Below are positions 33,268 through 41,743 of a DNA stretch of 64,000 bases, piece by piece. Each line of letters begins with the position of its first letter. Within the stretch, counting starts at the first letter, position 1. Position numbers and translations under genes: made by a program. Source of the DNA: JBHGXV01 sp041920505 (GTDB taxonomy: Bacteria; Bacillota; Bacilli; Brevibacillales; Brevibacillaceae); assembly GCA_041920505.1 (NCBI GenBank), contig JBHGXV010000024.1, forward strand, positions 12,662 to 76,661, written 5' to 3'. Below the pieces are notes generated by a model that ran no database searches, had not been told where the DNA came from, and saw nothing but the letters and a program-made list of their open reading frames with translations.

Positions 33268-33307
33268 AAAAAAGTCCCGGCCGACGCCAAGGCGCCCGAG
33301 CCGGGAC
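33268..33307 (-). terminator. Terminator of atoE
   Basis: GTCCCGGC / GCCGGGAC stem with an 18-nt loop followed by TTTTTT on the minus strand. Confidence 0.88.
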
Positions 33308-33325
33308 CGTTTCCCGCAAACTGAT

Positions 33326-34654
33326 TCAGAAAAACGACAGGCCCACCGCAAAGATAATCCCTGAGACGATCAGGGTGGTGACGCAGTAGCCCATGATGTC
33401 GCGCACGCCCAATCCGGCGATCGCCAGGGCAGGCAGGGCCCAGAACGGCTGCGCCATGTTCATCCACGCTTCGCCGTAGGCGATGGCCATCGCCGCTACG
33501 CCAGGATCGACGCCCAACTGCTGGGCGGCCGGCATGATAAACGGTCCCTGCACCACCCAGTGACCGCCGCCGGACGGCACGAAAAAGTTGACGAAGCCGG
33601 AACTGAGGAACGCCAAAAACGGGAAGGTGGCCGGCGTGGAGACGGAGATGAACGCATTGGTGATCATTCCGCCCAGACCGGACTGCTCCATCATCCCCTG
33701 AATGCCGGCGTAAAACGGAAACTGGATGAGGATGCCCGCCGTTCCCTTGGCGGCGTTGGCGATCGCCTGCATATAGGAGAGCGGCGTGCCGTGCAGCAAC
33801 AGACCGGTGGCAAAAAACAGCAGGTTGACCGTGTTGATATCCACCTTAAAACCTTTGCTGGCAAAATAGTACACCAGATACGCGTACCCCAAAAGGGCGA
33901 TCAGCCACCCCAGCACGCGGCTGTTTTCCATGCGGACGGCAAACGTCTTTTCCTTCGCCGCAGGGACCGTCGCCGCAGTAGCCGCCTCGTCTTCCCCGAG
34001 CAATTTCGGGTCGATCTCCACCACTTCCTTGCCGGTGGGCATCATCAACCGGGTCATGATTGGCAGGGTGATCAACAGAGCAACGGTGATAAACAGGTTG
34101 TAGCCGGTGAAGATGGTTTGGGTCAGCGGAATCAGCCCGGCCGTCTTTTCCATCGGGTTGCCCGGCGTGGCCGCCACCAGCGGAATCGAGCCGGACAGCC
34201 CGCCGTGCCAGGTCAAAAAGCCGATGTACGCACATGCGATCAAAAAGCGATAGTCCGATCCGGGCACGCGCTTGGCCACCTCTTTGGCGAACAGCGCCCC
34301 GACGATCAGCCCGAATCCCCAGTTGATCAAAGAAGCGATCGCCGCCCCTAGGGTCACCAGCACGACGCCTTGCACCGGCGTTTTGGCCGTGCCGGCCAGC
34401 CGGGTCAGATACCGCTTGACCAGCGGCGAGCTGGCCAGAGCATGGCCGGTTACGAGCACCAGACACATCTGCATGGCAAACGCCAGCAGGTTCCAGAACC
34501 CGTTGCCCCAGAACTGCACCATCTCAATCGGACCGTGTCCGGTGAAAAGGATGCCGGAGAGAAACAGAATAACCGTGAGAATGAGAGCAAACACAAACGG
34601 GTCCGGTAAATACTTTTGAACCAGTGTGGAGAAAAATCTTGACAGCGCTTTCAT
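33326..34654 (-). CDS. atoE: Short-chain fatty acid transporter AtoE family
   Basis: 442 aa from the ATG at 34654 (AAGGAGG). Twelve or so hydrophobic helices; LPDPFVFALILTVILFLSGI, NWGFGLIVGALFAKEVAKRV, WHGGLSGSIPLVAATPGN, FFVPSGGGHWVVQGPFIMPAA and AYGEAWMNMAQPFWALPAL are the AtoE marks. Takes up short-chain fatty acids such as acetoacetate or butyrate. Downstream of the atoS-atoC pair and preceded by a sigma-54-type promoter, so it is very probably the AtoC target. Confidence 0.92.
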   Translation of the reverse strand: MKALSRFFSTLVQKYLPDPFVFALILTVILFLSGILFTGHGPIEMVQFWGNGFWNLLAFAMQMCLVLVTGHALASSPLVKRYLTRLAGTAKTPVQGVVLVTLGAAIASLINWGFGLIVGALFAKEVAKRVPGSDYRFLIACAYIGFLTWHGGLSGSIPLVAATPGNPMEKTAGLIPLTQTIFTGYNLFITVALLITLPIMTRLMMPTGKEVVEIDPKLLGEDEAATAATVPAAKEKTFAVRMENSRVLGWLIALLGYAYLVYYFASKGFKVDINTVNLLFFATGLLLHGTPLSYMQAIANAAKGTAGILIQFPFYAGIQGMMEQSGLGGMITNAFISVSTPATFPFLAFLSSGFVNFFVPSGGGHWVVQGPFIMPAAQQLGVDPGVAAMAIAYGEAWMNMAQPFWALPALAIAGLGVRDIMGYCVTTLIVSGIIFAVGLSFF

Positions 34655-34694
34655 AAACAGAGATGCCTCCTTTTGCGGTTTGCCATCCCCTTCA

Positions 34695-34711
34695 TTCAAG
34701 AACGATGCCAA
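34695..34711 (-). promoter_or_regulatory. Sigma-54 (-24/-12) promoter of atoE
   Basis: TTGGCATCGTTCTTGAA on the minus strand. GG of the -24 element and G(A) of the -12 element are separated by exactly 10 bp, matching YTGGCACGN4TTGCW at most positions; the -12 reads TTGAA instead of TTGCA. It is 41 bp upstream of the atoE start and the neighbouring AtoC has the sigma-54 contact motif GAFTGA. Confidence 0.6.
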
Positions 34712-34722
34712 GTCTCTTCCGT

Positions 34723-34744
34723 CGCAACATTCTGGCTTGTTGCG
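34723..34744. promoter_or_regulatory. Inverted repeat, probable AtoC-binding enhancer site
   Basis: CGCAACA-N8-TGTTGCG, perfect 7-bp arms, beginning 12 bp upstream of the -24 element. Form and place suit an upstream activating site for the NtrC-family regulator, though it is nearer to the promoter than usual. Confidence 0.5.
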
Positions 34745-34817
34745 CATTTTTCGCCGGTTCGCTGGAGGTGAGAGTGAGCAAAATGTAGTCACCCTGTTCC
34801 CCTTTTACCCACGAAAG

Positions 34818-36230
34818 CTACTGGGAGGCATCGCCGCCGCCCTCCTTGTCCTCCAGCCCGTAATCCCTGATCTTGTACAAAAGAGCCCGCCGGGAGATGC
34901 CCAGCCGTTTTGCCGTTTGCAGTTTGTTGCCGCCCGTTTGCGCCAACGTCCGCCCGATCACGTCCCGCTCCACCGCCTGAACGATCTCGCGCAGCGTCTT
35001 CCCTTCGCCGTCGGCGGCGGGATGGACGCCTGCTGGCGAACGGGTCGGCATGCGATCTGTCTGCAGATGCTGCCGCACGTGTTCCGGCAGGATCACCGGC
35101 CCCGCGACCATCACCATCACCCGTTCGATCACGTTTTCCAACTCGCGCACATTGCCCGGCCAGTCGTAAGCCATCAACAGGTCGATCGCCTGCCGGGAGA
35201 CGTAGGCGACCTGTTTGCCCGTCTCTTGCCGGTATTTGTGCAGGAAGTGATGGATCAAAAGCGGGATGTCCTCCCTGCGCTCGCGCAGCGGCGGCACATG
35301 GATCGGCACCACGTTGAGCCGGTAGTACAAATCTTCGCGGAACTGCTGCTTTCTGATCAGTTCCGGCAGGTTCTGATTGGTGGCGGCGATCACGCGGACG
35401 TCAATCGGGATCGTCTCCAGCCCGCCGACGCGGACAATCGTCCGCTCCTGCAACACGCGCAAGAGCTTCACCTGCAACGCCAGGCTCATCTCGCCGATCT
35501 CGTCGAGAAAAATCGTCCCGCCGTCGGCCAATTCAAACATCCCCGGCTTGCGTCCAATTGCGCCGGTAAACGCACCCCGCTCGTAGCCGAACAACTCGCT
35601 TTCCAGGAGAGTTTCCGGAATCGCCCCGCAGTTGACGCAGATCAGCGGTTTGTCGGCGCGCGGACTGTTGGCGTGGATCGCCCGCGCGATCAGTTCCTTG
35701 CCGGTGCCGCTCTCTCCTTGGATCAGCACCGTCGCCTTGCTCATGCTCACCTTGCCGACGGTTTTGTAGACTTCTTGCATGCCGGGGCTGAGTCCAATCA
35801 GATTGTCGATGCGGTACGGCTGCACATTTACCGCCTGCCATTCGTCCGGATCGCAGACAGGCATCCGGGCGGCCAGCGCGTTGGCCACCACCTGCTTCAC
35901 CTGGGCCAGATCAAACGGCTTCTGCACGTAATCGAACGCCCCCAGCTTCATCACTTCCATCACATCGCTCGCCGAACCGTAGGCCGTCATCATCACCACG
36001 CCGGGCAACGGTTCCGCTGCTTGTTTCAGCCGACGCAGGGTCTCCATTCCGTCCATGCCCGGCATGCGCAAATCGAGCAGCAAGACATGCGGGCGAAACG
36101 AAGCTGTCTTTTCCAGCGCTTCCCATCCGTCGGCCGCTTCCGCCGTCTCGTAGCCCGCACGGCGCAACGTGGTCATCAGCGCTTTGCGCACATTGGCTTC
36201 GTCGTCGACGATCAACACCCGCTCTCTCAT
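34818..36230 (-). CDS. atoC: Sigma-54-dependent response regulator (AtoC/NtrC family)
   Basis: 470 aa, ATG at 36230. Receiver domain 1-120 with phospho-acceptor Asp in VLLLDLRMPGMDG (about residue 53) and K in YVQKPFD; AAA+ domain about 140-380 with Walker A GESGTGKE, sigma-54 contact GAFTGAI, Walker B GGTIFLDEIGEM and the arginine finger region REDLYYRLNVVPIHVPPLRER; FIS-type HTH at the C terminus (NKLQTAKRLGISRRALLYKI). Partner of the kinase gene, which overlaps its start by 4 nt. Confidence 0.95.
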   Translation of the reverse strand: MRERVLIVDDEANVRKALMTTLRRAGYETAEAADGWEALEKTASFRPHVLLLDLRMPGMDGMETLRRLKQAAEPLPGVVMMTAYGSASDVMEVMKLGAFDYVQKPFDLAQVKQVVANALAARMPVCDPDEWQAVNVQPYRIDNLIGLSPGMQEVYKTVGKVSMSKATVLIQGESGTGKELIARAIHANSPRADKPLICVNCGAIPETLLESELFGYERGAFTGAIGRKPGMFELADGGTIFLDEIGEMSLALQVKLLRVLQERTIVRVGGLETIPIDVRVIAATNQNLPELIRKQQFREDLYYRLNVVPIHVPPLRERREDIPLLIHHFLHKYRQETGKQVAYVSRQAIDLLMAYDWPGNVRELENVIERVMVMVAGPVILPEHVRQHLQTDRMPTRSPAGVHPAADGEGKTLREIVQAVERDVIGRTLAQTGGNKLQTAKRLGISRRALLYKIRDYGLEDKEGGGDASQ

Positions 36231-38086
36231 GGCATCTCCCCCTCTCGTTTCACAGGCAGTTTCACCGTAAAGCAGACCCCGCCTTCGACGTTTGCGGCGG
36301 TGATCGTGCCGCCGTAAGCGTTGACGATCCGCTGGGAGATCGATAGCCCCAGTCCGGTTCCCGTTTTCTTGGTGGTGAAAAAAGGCTCGAAAATCGCCGC
36401 CAGATGCGCCTCCCGAATCGGCGGTCCGTCGTTGGTGACGGCCACCGCCACCTCTTGGCTGTCGGCGGTCGCCGCGATCCGCACGGACCCGCCCGGATGG
36501 GACGCCTGCACGGCGTTGAGCAACAGATTGAGGAACACCTGTTTCAACAGTTTGTCCGACGCGCTCACCAGCGGCATCCCCTCCGCCGCCAGTCTCGCAA
36601 GCCGCACCCCGCGCTTCGCCGCCGCAGGCTCCATCAACTTCACCGTCTGTTCCAGCACGGTCTCGACACAGACAGGCTGGTTGCCCTCCTCCTGCGGCCG
36701 CGAAAACAGCAAGAGTTCGTCGGCAAAGCGATTAAGCCGCTCCACCTCCTCGACGATGATCGAGGTGTACTCCCGGCTGTCATGCCCTGGCGGCAATTCC
36801 TCCTCGATCAGTTGGGTGAACGCCTTGATCGAGGTGAGCGGATTGCGTACCTCGTGAGCGATGCCGGCGGCCAGTTCGCCGATCACCGCCAGCCGCTTCG
36901 CCTGTTCCAGCCGGGCCTCCATCTCCTTGTACGCCGTCCGATCCTCAAACACGGCGATCGCTCCCGTCACCTCTTTGGCGGGATTGCGCAATACGGAGGT
37001 GGTGACGCGAAGAAGCAACCGTTCACCGCTTGCGAGTGGATAGACGATCTCGTCATCCTTGCGCCCCTCGCCTGTATGCAACGTGTCCAGCAACACCTGC
37101 ATCAGCACCGCCGCTCCCCCCGAGAGTTCGGCATGCGGCCGTCCCACCGCGCTCTGCGCGTCGATGCCGGTCAACCGTCCGGCCGCCCGGTTCCACGCCG
37201 TGATGGTTCCGTTTTGATCCAGCGCGATCAGGCACTCGTCCATGCTTTGGATGATGTTTTCCGTATGCGTCCGGCTCGCCTGCAAATCTCCCGCCAGCCG
37301 GTTGATCGCATGCGCGATCTCACCCGCTTCGCCCGGAAGCCGCCTCAAGCGAAACGACAAGTCGCGGCTCAAGCGGCGCAGCCCGGTTTTGATCTCGCCC
37401 AGGATCGCTTCCAGCCGATTGACCAACAGGCCGCTCACCGCCGCGGCCACGATCGAGCCGACGGCGAGGATTGCGTAAATCCCCTTGCGCATCCCGGCCA
37501 ACTGCACGTCGATGTTGGCCATCAGTTCGTTTGCCCAGGCGTAGCCGACGATCCGGCCGTGCCGGACGAGCGGCGTCATCGCATTCATGATGTACCCGCG
37601 CACGAACTGGCCGATCGCCACCTCGGTCTGGCCGGTCTTCAACACGTCGCGTCCGGGGTGGGTTGGCCGGATTGACTCCCCCACGTGATGCATTTCCTGG
37701 GCGGGACTGTAGGTGAGAATCGCATCCAGCGCGGCGGAGTAATAGCCGACGCCGACGTCGGGATGCGCCTGGGCGATCTTGTCCGTCACCGGCGCGAGCA
37801 CCTTGTTGAGATAGGCGATTTGCGCTTCCCGGTTCCTGCCTGCCGCCCCGCCCTCCCGCAAGATCGTGTCGAAATCGTTCGGCAAGGCATAGTCAAGCTG
37901 TTGCGTGATCGCGATCAGCTTCTGTTTTTTCTCCTCGATCAACGCCTGTTCGGCAATGCCCAACAGTACCACTCCGGTGACCACGATCGGCAACACGGCT
38001 GCCACGATCGCCGCCACAACGAAACGAATCCGGTAGAAAAACGCTTTCACGCCAGTCATCTCTCTTTCCGATGCCGCCCCTGACAA
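36227..38086 (-). CDS. atoS: Sensor histidine kinase (AtoS-like)
   Basis: 619 aa from a TTG at 38086, chosen for the perfect GGAGGTGA 9 nt upstream; an ATG nine codons on lacks a good site. TM helices at about 20-40 and 205-228 flank a roughly 160-residue extracytoplasmic sensor (GVGYYSAALDAILTYSP, PTHPGRDVLKTGQTEVAIG). HAMP, then a PAS domain (MDECLIALDQNGTITAWNRAAGRLTG), HisKA with GELAAGIAHEVRNPLTSIKAF, and HATPase (LLNLLLNAVQASHP, FEPFFTTKKTGTGLGLSIS). Senses an unknown ligand, probably a short-chain acid given atoE. Confidence 0.92.
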   Translation of the reverse strand: MSGAASEREMTGVKAFFYRIRFVVAAIVAAVLPIVVTGVVLLGIAEQALIEEKKQKLIAITQQLDYALPNDFDTILREGGAAGRNREAQIAYLNKVLAPVTDKIAQAHPDVGVGYYSAALDAILTYSPAQEMHHVGESIRPTHPGRDVLKTGQTEVAIGQFVRGYIMNAMTPLVRHGRIVGYAWANELMANIDVQLAGMRKGIYAILAVGSIVAAAVSGLLVNRLEAILGEIKTGLRRLSRDLSFRLRRLPGEAGEIAHAINRLAGDLQASRTHTENIIQSMDECLIALDQNGTITAWNRAAGRLTGIDAQSAVGRPHAELSGGAAVLMQVLLDTLHTGEGRKDDEIVYPLASGERLLLRVTTSVLRNPAKEVTGAIAVFEDRTAYKEMEARLEQAKRLAVIGELAAGIAHEVRNPLTSIKAFTQLIEEELPPGHDSREYTSIIVEEVERLNRFADELLLFSRPQEEGNQPVCVETVLEQTVKLMEPAAAKRGVRLARLAAEGMPLVSASDKLLKQVFLNLLLNAVQASHPGGSVRIAATADSQEVAVAVTNDGPPIREAHLAAIFEPFFTTKKTGTGLGLSISQRIVNAYGGTITAANVEGGVCFTVKLPVKREGEMP

Positions 38087-38227
38087 CTTACGATCACCTC
38101 CGAACGACCGGGTGTCCTCTCGTCCCAAGCATTCACCATTTTTCAACAATTTCGCTCGAAAAATTGTCTTCCTTGAGGAATTTTGGTAGAATGTCGTCGA
38201 GAAAAATCGGGACAAAATATTCTTGCT

Positions 38228-38326
38228 ACTTGCGAAAATGGCAAACCCATCGAAAGGTGGGGGCGCAAAGCCACGGGTCTAAGGTTCTGCGGAACGATGA
38301 CAGCCGGGTTACCGAACAAGGCAAGC
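38228..38326 (+). promoter_or_regulatory. c-di-GMP-I riboswitch (GEMM) aptamer
   Basis: Carries the GEMM-I core in order: GGCAAACC, a CGAAAG tetraloop-type arm, GGGGGCGCAAAGCCACGGG, then ACAGCCGGGTTACCGAAC. The closing P1 helix pairs ACTTGC (38228-38233) with GCAAG (38321-38325). The core is nearly invariant relative to the known family; the usual GGGACGCAAAGCC reads GGGGGCGCAAAGCC here. Confidence 0.92.
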
Positions 38327-38341
38327 AGATTCTGGTAGTCT

Positions 38342-38382
38342 GGCTATTCCTGTGTTCGCAAGGGATAGTCTTTTGTTTTTTT
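38342..38382 (+). terminator. Riboswitch-controlled intrinsic terminator
   Basis: GGCTATTCC / GGGATAGTC stem (two G-U pairs in the RNA), 11-nt loop, then TTTTGTTTTTTT. It stands between the aptamer and the ATG at 38408, so c-di-GMP probably acts on transcription termination. Whether ligand turns the gene on or off cannot be read from the sequence. Confidence 0.8.
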
Positions 38383-38407
38383 CGCTTCGGCACCAAGGAG
38401 GCTCGAT

Positions 38408-38701
38408 ATGGACAAGGTTGTGTTGCAAACCAAGTTTCACGAAATTCTCTACCATGTTCCCGACGATAAGGACTCGTTATCGGTTCAAAAAATGATCGGC
38501 TTCTTGCATACGCTCCTGCGCATGAAGGAGATTACGCCGCCCACCACAGAGATCATGTCCGTGCTCAAGGCCAAGAAGCCGCAGCTCTACCACGCGACGC
38601 GGCTGATGATCATCCCGACGAGTCCGCTGTACCTGTTGTTTCAGATCAACATGGATGAGGCGAACGCGGAAGAGCGGTTGGAGGCGTTTTTCGCAGAGTA
38701 A
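38408..38701 (+). CDS. Unknown 97-aa protein under c-di-GMP riboswitch control
   Basis: ATG at 38408 with a perfect AAGGAGG. Soluble, no signal peptide or TM helix; KFHEILYHVPDDKDSLSVQKMIGFLHTLLRMKE is probably helical, followed by AKKPQLYHATRLMIIPTSPLYLLFQINMDEA with beta character. No family recognised. It is the only gene in its transcript, divergent from atoS and convergent with the XRE gene. Flagellar stator genes motAB lie 1.5 kb away, which suits a lifestyle-switch role, but that is inference. Confidence 0.8.
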   Translation: MDKVVLQTKFHEILYHVPDDKDSLSVQKMIGFLHTLLRMKEITPPTTEIMSVLKAKKPQLYHATRLMIIPTSPLYLLFQINMDEANAEERLEAFFAE

Positions 38702-38713
38702 CAGCCTCCGCCG

Positions 38714-38737
38714 AAAAGGACCGCTCAACGGCGGTCC
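38714..38737 (-). terminator. Terminator of the XRE regulator gene
   Basis: GGACCGC / GCGGTCC stem followed by TTTTCGG on the minus strand; the left part overlaps the last codons. Confidence 0.7.
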
Positions 38738-39465
38738 AACAATTCCAACAATTCTGCGGTCTTTTTCACCAATTCCCAGTCACGCTTGACGCTCGCGTCG
38801 GCAAGTAACCGCATCAATCCATCGGTGTGCTCCCGATACATCACACCCGTTCGTCCTTCTTGCTTCCCGGTCACGTCTTCGCTCCACCGAATCTCCGGCA
38901 AAGCCGCCCGCGGCATCTCACTTCTTGCCGGCCATTGCCTCTCGTCTGCTCCGCTCACCGCCGGCACTTTTTCTTTGACAGGGGGCAGCACAGGCATCTC
39001 CGGTTTGGGAATCTCCACCGTCTCGTCGTCGATCAGCCAGTTGGGCGACGTCTCCAGAAAGTCGGCCAGCCTCCACAGCAACTCGCTGGTCGGCAGAGCC
39101 AGCTTCCGTTCCAGGAACATCACTTCCGGAATGTGAGTGCCCAGCGCCTTGGCCAGTCCGCGCTGGGAAAGCCCTTTCAACTTTCGGCTGTTTTTTAGGC
39201 GCAGCGAAAACACTTCGCTTTTCTCCGGATGATCCGCGAACAGCTTGAACAACGCTTCTGCTTCCGCCAAAACCGGCTCCATGTCCAACTCCAGCGCCTC
39301 AACCAGGGACGCGAGGACGTGGTGAGAAGGATACAGAGTCCCTTTTTCGATGGCAATTTGCAATCCCAAGGGAATGTTGCAAAGCGCGCTCGCCTCGCTT
39401 TGTCTGATCTGCTTGGTCGCGCGTGCATATCGAACAGCTTTGGCAAATGCGTGTTTGTTCTCCAT
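38725..39465 (-). CDS. XRE-type regulator with two helix-turn-helix regions
   Basis: 246 aa, ATG at 39465. Residues 5-60 look like a degenerate first HTH (VRYARATKQIRQSEASALCNIPLGLQIAIEKG); residues 85-145 are a clear XRE/Cro domain (RLKNSRKLKGLSQRGLAKALGTHIPEVMFLERK, LLWRLADFLETSPNWLID). A Pro/Glu linker and a C-terminal helical region follow. Function unknown; possibly a phage- or stress-type regulator. Divergent from the phosphatase gene with TTGCCA-N17-TATTTA as its likely promoter. Confidence 0.8.
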   Translation of the reverse strand: MENKHAFAKAVRYARATKQIRQSEASALCNIPLGLQIAIEKGTLYPSHHVLASLVEALELDMEPVLAEAEALFKLFADHPEKSEVFSLRLKNSRKLKGLSQRGLAKALGTHIPEVMFLERKLALPTSELLWRLADFLETSPNWLIDDETVEIPKPEMPVLPPVKEKVPAVSGADERQWPARSEMPRAALPEIRWSEDVTGKQEGRTGVMYREHTDGLMRLLADASVKRDWELVKKTAELLELLDRR

Positions 39466-39563
39466 CTTTACAGTTCCACCATCCCTGTAGTAATTTCATT
39501 GCGAGATACACAAGTTACTAAATAGAATAATAGAACAAATTTGGCAAAATTGCGACATTACGA

Positions 39564-39592
39564 TGGAACTATTAAAAATATTTTTTGTTCCA
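39564..39592 (+). promoter_or_regulatory. AT-rich stem-loop directly before the phosphatase RBS
   Basis: TGGAAC and GTTCCA flank an inner AAAAATATTTTT palindrome; the right arm abuts the AAAAAGGAGG binding site of the gene at 39609. Either an operator in the divergent promoter region (39466-39608) or an mRNA structure near the ribosome site. A plus-strand TTGCGA-N17-TAAAAA promoter overlaps it. Confidence 0.4.
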
Positions 39593-39608
39593 AAAAGGAG
39601 GATTTCTC

Positions 39609-40097
39609 GTGATTTCCGTCTTGTTCGTCTGCCTCGGCAACATCTGCCGTTCCCCGATGGCCGAAGCCGTTTTTCGCCACCTGGTGGATCAGGCCGGCCT
39701 GTCGAATCAAATCGCCGTCGACTCAGCCGGCATCGGCGGCTGGCACGCCGGTGAACCGCCGCACGAGGGAACCCGCCGGGTGCTTACGGCGAAAGGAATC
39801 GCCCACGACACACTGCGTGCCCGTCAAATCGCCAAAGCCGATTTCGAGCGTTTCGACTACATCGTCTGCATGGATGAAGAAAACCTGTCCGGACTCACCC
39901 GGCTCGCGCCGCGCGGCAAACCGATCACCCGCCTGCTCGACTACGCGCCGCACACCGGCGAACAAAATGTCGAAGACCCGTATTATACCGGCCGCTTCGA
40001 ACATGTCTACACGCTCGTTCAGGCAGGCTGCGAAGGACTCTTGCGCCATATCTGCGATGAACACGGGCTGACGGCCGATACGACGTGTACGCCCTGA
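39609..40097 (+). CDS. Low-molecular-weight protein-tyrosine phosphatase
   Basis: 162 aa from a GTG at 39609 (AAAAGGAGG). Catalytic P-loop VLFVCLGNICRSPMAE at about residues 4-19 (C-x5-R-S), DSAGIGGWHAGEPPHEGT, and the general acid loop VEDPYYTG near residue 127. Dephosphorylates tyrosine (sometimes arginine) residues; Bacilli relatives are YfkJ and YwlE. YwlE prefers arginine through a Thr in the loop; here the loop reads CLGNICRSP with Ile, which favours a tyrosine phosphatase. Confidence 0.92.
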   Translation: MISVLFVCLGNICRSPMAEAVFRHLVDQAGLSNQIAVDSAGIGGWHAGEPPHEGTRRVLTAKGIAHDTLRARQIAKADFERFDYIVCMDEENLSGLTRLAPRGKPITRLLDYAPHTGEQNVEDPYYTGRFEHVYTLVQAGCEGLLRHICDEHGLTADTTCTP

Positions 40098-40131
40098 AAT
40101 GTCCGGCGCGGCATCCACGATCGTCTTGGAT

Positions 40132-40156
40132 AAAAAAGGCGCGCTGCATGCGCGCC
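40132..40156 (-). terminator. Terminator of motAB
   Basis: GGCGCGC / GCGCGCC stem with a 5-nt loop followed by TTTTTTA on the minus strand. Confidence 0.85.
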
Positions 40157-40161
40157 TGTAG

Positions 40162-40947
40162 CTACTGAATGACGACGTCAGGCTTGACGTCGTTTCGCAT
40201 GATGAGCACTTCCACCCGCCGGTTTTTCGCCCGTCCTTCGGGCGTGTCGTTGCTCGCAATCGGGTGGTATTCCCCGTAACCAGTCGCGCTGAAGCGCTTC
40301 GGATCGAGGTTGGGGTTTTGCAACAAGATTTTCATGAAGTTAAGCGCCCGCTTTGAGCTAAGATCCCAGTTGGACGGGAACTCGTCCGTGTGGATCGGCA
40401 CGTTGTCCGTATGCCCCAACACTGCGACCCGCCGGGGTTGCGGCACCAAAAGGCCGGCGATTTCCGCCGCCAGTTTTTGCGCTTCCGGGCGGACAACGGC
40501 GCTGCCAGAGTCGAACAGGGCGTTGTCCAAAATCGTGATCATCAGCCCCATCTCGGTCAGCTTCGTCTGCAAACTCTCCTGCAGACTGCTTCTGGAAATC
40601 ACCGTATCCAACTGTTTTTTCAGTTTTTCCAGATCTTCTGTCTCTTTTTGGAACCTCTCCTTGCGCTCCCGCTCTTCCTTTGATTCCCATTTTTGCACGG
40701 TGACGGTAGGTTGCGCGATCTCCGGCGGGATCGGCACGGGGCTGGGATTGTCAAAAAACCCGATGCCGCCGTTAAATGCCACGTTCAGCGAATGAACCAT
40801 CTGGTCAAACTTTTTCACGTCGATTTTACTGGAAGCAAACAAGACGATAAACAGCGCCAGCAACAACGTGAGCAAGTCGGCGTATGGGATCAGCCACGTC
40901 TCGTCCATGTGTTCCTCGTGGTGTTGATGCTTCTTTTTTTTAGCCAT
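40162..40947 (-). CDS. motB: Flagellar motor stator protein MotB
   Basis: 261 aa, ATG at 40947. Single TM helix with the proton-channel Asp: WLIPYADLLTLLLALFIVLFASS (Asp near residue 22). Plug and linker, then an OmpA-type peptidoglycan-binding domain (FDSGSAVVRPEAQKLAAEIAGLL, VLGHTDNVPIHTDEFPSNWDLSSKRAL). Start overlaps the motA end by 8 nt. The basic KKKKHQHHEEHMDE N terminus is typical. Confidence 0.94.
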   Translation of the reverse strand: MAKKKKHQHHEEHMDETWLIPYADLLTLLLALFIVLFASSKIDVKKFDQMVHSLNVAFNGGIGFFDNPSPVPIPPEIAQPTVTVQKWESKEERERKERFQKETEDLEKLKKQLDTVISRSSLQESLQTKLTEMGLMITILDNALFDSGSAVVRPEAQKLAAEIAGLLVPQPRRVAVLGHTDNVPIHTDEFPSNWDLSSKRALNFMKILLQNPNLDPKRFSATGYGEYHPIASNDTPEGRAKNRRVEVLIMRNDVKPDVVIQ

Positions 40948-41743
40948 TTACGCCGACTCCCTCCTCTTTCTTCTCGGGTTTCTCGGCGTAACGTTCCTGG
41001 GACGGAATGTAGACGAGCAGTTTTTGCTCGATCGCGGTCGGCGACACACCTGCCTGAATGGACAGGAGCCCCTCCACCATGATCTTCTTGATCTCAATTT
41101 CCATTTTCGATTTTCGCTTCAGTTTGTTGGCAAACGGGTGCCACAAGACGTACCCGGTAAAGATACCGAGCAGGGTGGCGACGAACGCGGCCGCAATCGA
41201 GTGCCCCAGCTTATCGATGTCACTCAAGTTCCCCAGCGCGGCGATCAGCCCGACGACCGCCCCCAACACCCCGAGGGTAGGCGCATAGGTACCTGCCTGG
41301 GAGAAGATCTGCGCGCCCGCCTGGTGCCGCTCCTCGATGGCGGCGATCTCTTCGTTCAGCACATCGCGCACAAACTCCGGCTCTCCACCGTCGATAATCA
41401 TCTTCATGCCGTTTTTCAAAAACGGGTCCTCGATCTCTTCCGCCGTGTTTTCCAGCGCCAGCAACCCTTCCCGGCGGGCGATCGACGCCCAGGTCATGAA
41501 CTGGTCGATCAGTTCCCGTTTGGAGATCAGTTTTTGTTCGGTAAAGACAATCTTGATGAGCTTGGGAAATTTTTTAATGTCCGACATCGGAAAGCCGTTG
41601 AACAGCGAAGCGGCCGTACCGACGATAATGATCAGGAAGGCGGCAGGGTTGATCAGCGCAGACAAGCTCGCTCCTTTCAGCACCAACCCGAAACCGACTG
41701 CCAAGATGCCGATCGTAATCCCTATATAAGTAGATTTTTCCAC
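40940..41743 (-). CDS. motA: Flagellar motor stator protein MotA
   Basis: 267 aa. Four TM helices; STYIGITIGILAVGFGLVLKGASLSALINPAAFLIIIVGT at the start, the cytoplasmic loop with FLKNGMKMIIDGGEPEFVRDVLNEE, and GTYAPTLGVLGAVVGLIAALGNL with the conserved prolines near the pore. Forms the A5B2 stator with MotB. No other flagellar genes are nearby, the usual state in Bacilli. Confidence 0.94.
   Translation of the reverse strand: MEKSTYIGITIGILAVGFGLVLKGASLSALINPAAFLIIIVGTAASLFNGFPMSDIKKFPKLIKIVFTEQKLISKRELIDQFMTWASIARREGLLALENTAEEIEDPFLKNGMKMIIDGGEPEFVRDVLNEEIAAIEERHQAGAQIFSQAGTYAPTLGVLGAVVGLIAALGNLSDIDKLGHSIAAAFVATLLGIFTGYVLWHPFANKLKRKSKMEIEIKKIMVEGLLSIQAGVSPTAIEQKLLVYIPSQERYAEKPEKKEEGVGVNG

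Noticed and set aside
34626..36317. 563-aa plus-strand ORF opposite atoC
   Set aside because: Antisense shadow of a GC-rich gene; composition is His/Arg/Gln-rich with no family motifs.
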